From contig JAPLQZ010000104.1 in NCBI GenBank assembly GCA_026399415.1, forward strand, positions 1-39,533: a stretch of 39,533 nucleotides of DNA. The letters are read 5' to 3'. Positions 34,091 through 39,533 of the stretch are shown in pieces (within the stretch, counting starts at the first letter, position 1; every line of letters starts with the position of its first letter). The stretch comes from Rhodocyclales bacterium. GTDB lineage: Bacteria; Pseudomonadota; Gammaproteobacteria; Burkholderiales; Rhodocyclaceae. Below the pieces are notes generated by a model, which was given only the letters and a program-made list of their open reading frames with translations, searched no databases and had not been told where the DNA came from. Made by a program: the position numbers and the translations under genes.

Positions 34091-36244
34091 ATGCCGAACC
34101 TTGCCTGCGCCGCCTTGCTCGAATCGCGCGAACACGATCCGTTTTCGGTGCTGGGTCTCCATGCCGAGGGCGCGGCCTGGCATCTGCGGGTATTCCGCCC
34201 GCAGGCGAAATCGGTCGCGGTGGCGCTGGCCGATGGTGAATGGCTGCCGTTGAAGCGTCGCAGCGGTTCGGATCTTTTCGAGTGGCACGGCACCACGCCG
34301 CCGCCCCGGCCGTGGCGCCTGAAGATCGATGGCGTAGCGCAATACGATGCCTATGCCTTTCCGCCGAAGCCGCCGGCCGATGATCTGTATCTGCTCAACG
34401 CCGGACGCTTGCGTCAGGCGTGGCGCACTTTTGGTGCGCTGCCGGAGACTCGCGAGGGCATCGCCGGCGTCTGCTTCCGCGTCTGGGCGCCGAATGCCGA
34501 GCGGGTCTCGGTGGTGGGTGGATTCAATGGCTGGGACGGTCGCGTCCATCCCATGGCGACTTTGGGCGGCTCCGGCGTCTGGGAACTGTTCATTCCCGAA
34601 CTTCCGGCCGGCGCCTTGTATCGCTTCGAATTGCGCGTGCGCGGCAGCGGCGCGCTGCGGCTCAAGATCGACCCCTATGCGCGCGGTTTCGAGCGGCGCC
34701 CGGCCTCGGCCTGCTGTGTGGCGCCGGTCTCGACGCACGTCTGGAATGATGGCCGCTGGATGCAGGAGCGGGCAGCGCGCGACTGGCTCTCGGCGCCGAT
34801 GAGCACTTACGAGATGCATCTGGGCAGCTGGATGCGGCATTCCGATCGCAGCTTCTACAGTTACCGCGACCTGGCCGCGCGGCTGGTGCCCTATCTTGTC
34901 GCGCAGGGCTACACCCACGTTGAATTCATGCCGCTGATGGAGCATCCGCTGGACGAGTCCTGGGGCTATCAATGCACCGGATTCTTCGCCCCGAGTTCGC
35001 GCTTCGGCAGCGCCGACGACCTGCGCTTCCTGGTCGACAGCCTGCATCAGGCGGGCATCGGCGTCCTCCTCGACTGGGTGCCCGGCCACTTTCCGGCCGA
35101 CGACTGGGCGCTGGCCCATTTCGATGGCACGGCGCTCTATGAACACGCCGATCCGAAGCAGAAGATGCATCCCGACTGGGGTACGCATGTCTTCAACTAC
35201 GGGCGCAACGAGGTGCGCAGCTTCCTGCTGTCCTCGGCGTACTACTGGCTGTCCGAATTTCACATCGACGGCTTGCGCGTCGATGCCGTGGCCTCGATGA
35301 TCTATCTCGACTATTCGCGCAAGGCCGGCGAGTGGACGCCGAACGTGCATGGCGGGCGCGAGAACCTCGAAGCCATTGCCTTCCTGCGCGAAATGAACGA
35401 AATGGTGCATGCCGACTTTCCCGGCGCGCTGACCATTGCCGAAGAATCCACCGCCTGGCCGATGGTGTCGCGGCCGACCTGGGTCGGCGGCCTGGGTTTC
35501 TCGATGAAATGGAACATGGGCTGGATGAACGACACCCTGGACTACATGCAGCACGATCCGGTGTATCGCCGCTTCAACCACGAGCGGCTGACCTTTGGCC
35601 AACTCTATGCCTACAGCGAGAACTTCGTGCTGCCCCTGTCGCACGACGAGGTGGTGCACGGCAAGAGTTCCCTGCTGGGGAAAATGCCGGGCGACGAGTG
35701 GCAGCGTTTTGCCAACCTGCGCCTGTTGCTTGCCTACCAGATGATGGCGCCGGGCAAGAAGCTGCAGTTCATGGGGGCGGAACTGGGCCAGTCCTGGGAA
35801 TGGCGCGCCGGCGAAGAACTGCCCTGGCACCTGCTGCAATACCCCTTGCATGCCGGCGTGCAGAGTCTGGCGCGCGAGCTCAACCAGCTTTATGTGAGCG
35901 AACCTGCATTGCATGAACTGGACTTTTCTTCGACCGGCTTTCAGTGGATCGACTGTCACGACGCCGATCAGTCGGTGGTGAGCTGGCTGCGCCGTTCGCG
36001 AGACGGCCGCCATGCCGTGGTGGTGCTCAACTTCACGCCGGTGCCGCGCCACAGTTATCGCCTTGGCGTACCGCTGGCTCAGGATTATCTGGAGCGCATC
36101 AACACCGATTCGGCGCACTACGGCGGCAGCGACCTCGGCAACAACGGCCGCGTCGGCGCCGTGCCCCGGCCCTGGATGGGATTCCCCGCCTCACTGTCGC
36201 TGACCCTGCCGCCTCTGGCCGCGCTGGTCTTGCTGCCGGCCTGA
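34091..36244 (+). CDS. glgB: 1,4-alpha-glucan branching enzyme
   Basis: A 717-aa GH13 enzyme forming alpha-1,6 branches. It has a short N-terminal module, a CBM48 domain (about 125-215, [20 protein letters not shown]) and the GH13 barrel. The nucleophile Asp is in [12 protein letters not shown], the acid Glu in [10 protein letters not shown] and the third carboxylate in [11 protein letters not shown]. It is slightly shorter than the E. coli enzyme. It is the only plus-strand gene in the glycogen cluster, divergent from glgC; no clear Shine-Dalgarno precedes the ATG, while an AT-rich stretch (34078-34090) lies directly before it. Confidence 0.96.
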   Translation: MPNLACAALLESREHDPFSVLGLHAEGAAWHLRVFRPQAKSVAVALADGEWLPLKRRSGSDLFEWHGTTPPPRPWRLKIDGVAQYDAYAFPPKPPADDLYLLNAGRLRQAWRTFGALPETREGIAGVCFRVWAPNAERVSVVGGFNGWDGRVHPMATLGGSGVWELFIPELPAGALYRFELRVRGSGALRLKIDPYARGFERRPASACCVAPVSTHVWNDGRWMQERAARDWLSAPMSTYEMHLGSWMRHSDRSFYSYRDLAARLVPYLVAQGYTHVEFMPLMEHPLDESWGYQCTGFFAPSSRFGSADDLRFLVDSLHQAGIGVLLDWVPGHFPADDWALAHFDGTALYEHADPKQKMHPDWGTHVFNYGRNEVRSFLLSSAYYWLSEFHIDGLRVDAVASMIYLDYSRKAGEWTPNVHGGRENLEAIAFLREMNEMVHADFPGALTIAEESTAWPMVSRPTWVGGLGFSMKWNMGWMNDTLDYMQHDPVYRRFNHERLTFGQLYAYSENFVLPLSHDEVVHGKSSLLGKMPGDEWQRFANLRLLLAYQMMAPGKKLQFMGAELGQSWEWRAGEELPWHLLQYPLHAGVQSLARELNQLYVSEPALHELDFSSTGFQWIDCHDADQSVVSWLRRSRDGRHAVVVLNFTPVPRHSYRLGVPLAQDYLERINTDSAHYGGSDLGNNGRVGAVPRPWMGFPASLSLTLPPLAALVLLPA

Positions 36245-36256
36245 CCAGCGCCGGAT

Positions 36257-36607
36257 TCAGCCGCCCAGAAGTCCTTCCGCCAGCAGGCGATCAATCTCGG
36301 CTTCGGCCTGCACCCAGTCGTCCAGCAGATTGCCCGGGGCAAAGCCGCGCCGTTCGGCGATGTAATAGGCGGCCATCTCGATGTAGTGCTTGCGCTGCTC
36401 CAGCGGGATGCCGGCCGGCTTCCTGACACGCGGCCGTGCCGGTTTTGCGGCGACGACTTTGGGCGCTGCTTTCGCTTTGGGGGCCGGCTTGGCTTTAGCA
36501 GTCTCTTTGGCTTTGGCTGCCGGTTTGGCCTTGGCCGCAGTAACCGCCTTTGCTGGTGTCGAACGCTTGGTGGGCGCAGCCTTTGTGCTGCTCTTGGTGG
36601 TTGCCAT
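36257..36607 (-). CDS. Histone H1-like Lys/Ala-rich protein with DUF2934 domain
   Basis: A 116-aa protein. Residues 1-66 are a low-complexity K/A/P tail of AKAKPA-type repeats like bacterial histone H1-like proteins. Residues 68-115 form a small helical domain (YIEMAAYYIAERRGFAPGN then LLDDWVQAEAEIDRLL) that fits DUF2934. The tail suggests nucleic-acid or polyanion binding; the DUF2934 role is unknown. A strong AGGAGG site precedes the ATG. An FNR-like palindrome lies at 36670-36683. It ends 12 bp from the convergent glgB. Confidence 0.8.
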   Translation of the reverse strand: MATTKSSTKAAPTKRSTPAKAVTAAKAKPAAKAKETAKAKPAPKAKAAPKVVAAKPARPRVRKPAGIPLEQRKHYIEMAAYYIAERRGFAPGNLLDDWVQAEAEIDRLLAEGLLGG

Positions 36608-36669
36608 AGTCGCTTCCTCCTGATCGTGGAAACACTGTCATCATGCTGCGCTCCTTACATGACAAAGTA

Positions 36670-36683
36670 TTGACAATCGTCAA
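36670..36683. promoter_or_regulatory. FNR/CRP-like palindrome upstream of DUF2934 gene
   Basis: TTGAC-AATC-GTCAA resembles the FNR box with C/G in place of T/A at the inner arm positions. It lies 63 bp upstream of the DUF2934 ATG, immediately after the glk stop codon. A -10 is not clear. Confidence 0.4.
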
Positions 36684-36686
36684 CAG

Positions 36687-37616
36687 TTATAGGCGTGCCA
36701 GGCGCAACGCGCCGTGCAATCCGAGCACTGCATCGGTGGCGACGTGGATCGGCATGCGCGCTGCTATGGCGGCGTGCTCGGCCTTGGCGTTGAAGGCCGC
36801 GAGGAAGCCGCCTTGTCGTAGCATCGGCAGCAGTCTGGCGGCGATGCCACCGGCCAGGAAAACTCCGCCGCGCGCCAGGCAAGCCAGGGCCATGTCGCCG
36901 GCGAAGGCGCCGTAGGCGGCGAGGAACAGGTCCAGCGAGCGATGTTCGGTGCTATCCGGGTTGGCCAGCGCGCGGGTCGCGATTTCCTCCGGTCGCAAGG
37001 TGACTCCTGCGACAAATTCGTGGATGGCGACCAGCCCCGGCCCTGAAACCACTCGTTCCCAGGTGACGCGGCCATGCCGCGCCTGCAGAAAAGTCCACAG
37101 GGCCATCTGCTGCTCGTCAGCCGGGGCAAAGGCAGCATGGCCACCTTCGCCGGCAACGACCTGCCATTGCCCACCCTGCGGCAGAACGATGGCCATGCCC
37201 AGCCCGGTGCCGGCACCGACGACCAGGCAGGGCGCCGTGGTCAGCGGTTCTCCAGCCTGCAGCGTGAGCCGTTGCGCGGAGGACGCAGCGACGGCGCCTA
37301 GCGCGGCGGCGGCGAAGTCGTTCGCCAGGCGCAGGGCGGGCAGGCCGAAGCGCCGCGACAGGGCATCGACGTCGATGCTCCAGGGCAGGTTGGTCAGATC
37401 TGCCTGCCGGCCGTCATCGGCGATCGGGCCGGCCACGGCGAGGCAGCCGCCGCTGATCAGTGACGGGTCCGTCTGCGTGTCGGCGAAGAACGCGGCGAGG
37501 ACTGAAGCGAAATCCTCGAAGTCGGCGTTGGCGTAATGGCGTTTGGACGCGAGTTTGCCGTCGCGCTCAATGCCCAGCAGCGACTTGGTGCCGCCTATGT
37601 CTGCGCCGAGAATCAC
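36687..37616 (-). CDS. glk: Glucokinase
   Basis: A 309-aa ROK/hexokinase-fold kinase phosphorylating glucose at C6. It begins [15 protein letters not shown] (phosphate-binding loop), followed by [22 protein letters not shown] and the [10 protein letters not shown] motif. The GTG start (37616) overlaps the thyA TGA by four bases (GTGA), showing translational coupling. Glucose freed by the GH57 enzymes would enter metabolism through it and pgi. Confidence 0.93.
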   Translation of the reverse strand: MILGADIGGTKSLLGIERDGKLASKRHYANADFEDFASVLAAFFADTQTDPSLISGGCLAVAGPIADDGRQADLTNLPWSIDVDALSRRFGLPALRLANDFAAAALGAVAASSAQRLTLQAGEPLTTAPCLVVGAGTGLGMAIVLPQGGQWQVVAGEGGHAAFAPADEQQMALWTFLQARHGRVTWERVVSGPGLVAIHEFVAGVTLRPEEIATRALANPDSTEHRSLDLFLAAYGAFAGDMALACLARGGVFLAGGIAARLLPMLRQGGFLAAFNAKAEHAAIAARMPIHVATDAVLGLHGALRLARL

Positions 37617-38419
37617 ACAGCCACCGGCGCGGCAATGTGCGGATGCGGGTCGTAGCCTTGCAGCGTGAAGTCCTCGTAGCGGAAGCCGAAGATGTCCTTC
37701 ACCTCGGGATTCAGGCGCATGGTGGGGCGCTGGCGTGGTTCGCGGGAGAGCTGCAGGCGGGTCTGTGCCATGTGGTTGGAATAGAGATGGCAGTCGCCGC
37801 CGGTCCACACGAAGTCGCCGGGGGCGAGCTCGCAGACCTGCGCCACCATCAGCGTGAACAAGGCATAGGAAGCGATGTTGAAGGGCACTCCGAGGAAAAT
37901 GTCGGCGCTGCGCTGATAGAGCTGGCAGGAAAGTTTTCCATCGGCAACATAGAACTGGAACAGGGCATGGCAGGGAGGCAGCTTCATCTGCGGAATATCG
38001 GCCGGGTTCCAGGCCGACACGATGTGCCGGCGTGAATCCGGATTCTTCTTCAGGCCTTCGATCAGCTGCGTGATCTGGTCGATCTCCCCGCTGGGGTTGG
38101 CAACTGAGGCGTCCGGCCAGTGCCGCCACTGATGGCCATACACCGGCCCGAGATCGCCCTTGGCGTCGGCCCAGTCGTCCCAGATCGAGACGCCGTTTTC
38201 CTTCAGGTAGCGGATGTTGGTATCGCCCTGCAGGAACCACAGCAATTCATGGATGATCGAGCGCAGGTGGAGCTTCTTGGTGGTCAGCAGCGGAAAACCC
38301 TCGGCCAGATCGAAGCGCATCTGCCAGCCGAATACCGAGCGGGTACCCGTGCCGGTACGGTCGGCTTTCTCGTGCCCGTGGTCGAGTACGTGGCGCATCA
38401 GGTCGAGGTAGGGGCGCAT
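37613..38419 (-). CDS. thyA: Thymidylate synthase
   Basis: A 268-aa enzyme methylating dUMP with methylenetetrahydrofolate. Motifs are [27 protein letters not shown], catalytic Cys150 in [29 protein letters not shown] and HLYSNH. It is the first gene of the minus-strand run at the right side, coupled to glk. It is functionally linked to dcd and folA elsewhere in the window. Confidence 0.97.
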   Translation of the reverse strand: MRPYLDLMRHVLDHGHEKADRTGTGTRSVFGWQMRFDLAEGFPLLTTKKLHLRSIIHELLWFLQGDTNIRYLKENGVSIWDDWADAKGDLGPVYGHQWRHWPDASVANPSGEIDQITQLIEGLKKNPDSRRHIVSAWNPADIPQMKLPPCHALFQFYVADGKLSCQLYQRSADIFLGVPFNIASYALFTLMVAQVCELAPGDFVWTGGDCHLYSNHMAQTRLQLSREPRQRPTMRLNPEVKDIFGFRYEDFTLQGYDPHPHIAAPVAV

Positions 38420-38438
38420 GGAAGGGGGCGGCGGGACT

Positions 38439-38444
38439 TATAAT
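38439..38444 (+). promoter_or_regulatory. Probable -10 box for the aminopeptidase gene
   Basis: A perfect TATAAT in the 46-bp gap between divergent thyA and the aminopeptidase, flanked by a GGGAC/GTCCC inverted repeat (38433-38451). The start would be near 38451, giving a leader of about 15 nt. No good -35 is visible. Confidence 0.5.
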
Positions 38445-38465
38445 CGGTCCCCCATTTTACCGGTT

Positions 38466-39533
38466 ATGAAATCGTCCATGACGCTCCCTCGTCTCGCATC
38501 GCAGCCGGCACGCGATTACACGCAGCTCGATGCGGCCTCTCATGGCCTGATCATTCTGCGGGCGGGCGACGTCCTGCCGCCTGACTTGCCGCAGCAAGCG
38601 CAGTGGCTGGCGATATTGAAGCGCAAGAAGATGAAGCCGAAGGAACTGGCCAAGACGCCGCTGGCCCTCGATCTGCCCGATGGCCGGCGTCTTGCCCTGC
38701 TCATGGCGGATTGCACGCTGTCGCGCTTCGAGCGCCTGACGCGTCTGCGCAAGGCTGCGATGCTGCTGCTGGACGAGACGCCGAAGCGGCTTTCGATCTG
38801 GGTCGCGGCGGGCGAAGGCATGGGCGACGTGGCGCGCGATGCGGCCTACGTGGCGCAGATCAATGGCGTGCCGCTGCCGGCACGCAAGAAGAAGCCGGCC
38901 GCGGCCCTGGCGCAGATCGATCTGTTCAGTTCGCTGACAATTTCCGATCTCGCCCCGGTCGCTGCGCTGGCCCGCGCCAACCTGCTGGCGCGCGAACTCA
39001 CCGCCCTGGCGCCCAACGAACTGACGCCGGCCACCTATCGCAAGCGCATCCGCAGCGTGGCAAAAGAGGCCGGATTGGCCATCGAGGAATTCGATTTCAG
39101 AGCCTTGAAGAAAATGGGGGCGGGGGCTTTCTGTGCCGTGGCGCAGGGTTCGCACCACGAAGATGCCGCGATCGTGCACCTGTCGTGGCGACCGAAGATA
39201 GCCACCAAGAGAGTGGCGCTGGTCGGCAAGGGCATCTGCTTCGACACCGGCGGCCACAACCTCAAGCCCGCCCGCTACATGGCCGGCATGCATGAGGACA
39301 TGAACGGTTCCGCGGTGGCGCTGGCGCTGACGCTGGCGGCGGCCGAGATGCAACTGCCGGTGACCATCGACTGCTGGCTGGCCATCGCCCACAACCACCT
39401 GTCGCCCGGCGCCTACAAGCAGAACGACATCATTACGGCGCTCGACGGCACCACCATCGAGATCGTGCACACCGATGCTGAAGGCCGCATGGTGCTGGCC
39501 GACACGCTGCTCTTGGCAACCGATAGCGGAAAA
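38466..39533 (+). CDS. M17 leucyl aminopeptidase family protein, 3' end cut
   Basis: 356 codons are visible with no stop before the window edge. The C-terminal metallopeptidase domain shows ALVGKGICFDTGGHNLKP (Lys and Asp metal ligands), HEDMNGSAVALAL and the HTDAEGRMVLADTL signature, all standard for the two-zinc M17 family. The canonical GGISLKP is GGHNLKP, marking the PepB-like branch rather than PepA. The N-terminal domain is less conserved. The start is ATG 38466 or 38478. The missing part is probably about 100 residues. Confidence 0.9.
   Translation, partial: MKSSMTLPRLASQPARDYTQLDAASHGLIILRAGDVLPPDLPQQAQWLAILKRKKMKPKELAKTPLALDLPDGRRLALLMADCTLSRFERLTRLRKAAMLLLDETPKRLSIWVAAGEGMGDVARDAAYVAQINGVPLPARKKKPAAALAQIDLFSSLTISDLAPVAALARANLLARELTALAPNELTPATYRKRIRSVAKEAGLAIEEFDFRALKKMGAGAFCAVAQGSHHEDAAIVHLSWRPKIATKRVALVGKGICFDTGGHNLKPARYMAGMHEDMNGSAVALALTLAAAEMQLPVTIDCWLAIAHNHLSPGAYKQNDIITALDGTTIEIVHTDAEGRMVLADTLLLATDSGK

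Noticed and set aside
33974-36118. Very long open frame antisense to glgB
   Set aside because: High-GC shadow frame; glgB on the plus strand has full family motifs and the antisense translation is low-complexity.
1-39533. CRISPR arrays, rRNA or tRNA genes, prophage
   Set aside because: No regularly spaced repeats, no rRNA-like or tRNA-like sequence and no phage structural genes were seen on reading both strands.

Overview
The window reads as chromosomal DNA of a GC-rich facultatively anaerobic betaproteobacterium, most likely near the Rhodocyclales/Sterolibacteriaceae (Sulfuritalea-like). This placement is inferred from gene order, protein style and the respiratory gene set; no rRNA or marker comparison was possible. 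The left edge is the 5' end of an insertion-sequence transposase.

Region 1 (about 225-14474) is an anaerobic oxyanion-respiration locus. A minus-strand trio encodes a periplasmic PhnD/AioX-like binding protein, a membrane histidine kinase and an NtrC-type sigma-54 activator. It lies divergent from a Tat-exported molybdopterin oxidoreductase whose active-site motifs match respiratory arsenate reductase ArrA (RGRY, HS-x2-C, K and Y at ArrA spacing). Behind it come its four-cluster ferredoxin subunit (ArrB-like) and a TorD-type chaperone. Then follow six electron-transfer genes: three paralogous small monoheme cytochromes c, a nine-heme cytochrome fused to a membrane cytochrome b, and two tandem NapC/NirT-type tetraheme quinol dehydrogenases. 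A small zinc-ribbon membrane protein sits among them. No NrfD/ArrC-type quinol subunit is present. The gap between regulators and reductase holds a sigma-54 promoter and two 16-bp palindromes (GTTAC-N6-GTAAC) at enhancer distance, plus a third downstream. An FNR box precedes the first cytochrome. The simplest model is that the sensor trio detects an arsenic oxyanion and switches on the reductase, which is fed from the quinol pool by the membrane cytochromes through the small cytochromes.

Region 2 (14745-21957) is housekeeping: an Mrp/ApbC Fe-S carrier gene broken by a 2-base insertion in a CT run, biotin genes bioF-bioA divergent from bioD, dCTP deaminase, and a large PLP-dependent basic amino acid decarboxylase ending at a 21-bp-stem bidirectional terminator.

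Region 3 (21958-38419) is a glycogen/maltodextrin metabolism cluster lying between folA and thyA. It contains glgA, pgi, glgP, two GH57 enzymes, glgC, divergent glgB, a lysine/alanine-rich DUF2934 protein and glk. Two copies of a G-rich intergenic repeat flank the GH57 pair, and a possible 17-codon upstream ORF is coupled to glgC. The window ends inside an M17 leucyl aminopeptidase gene.
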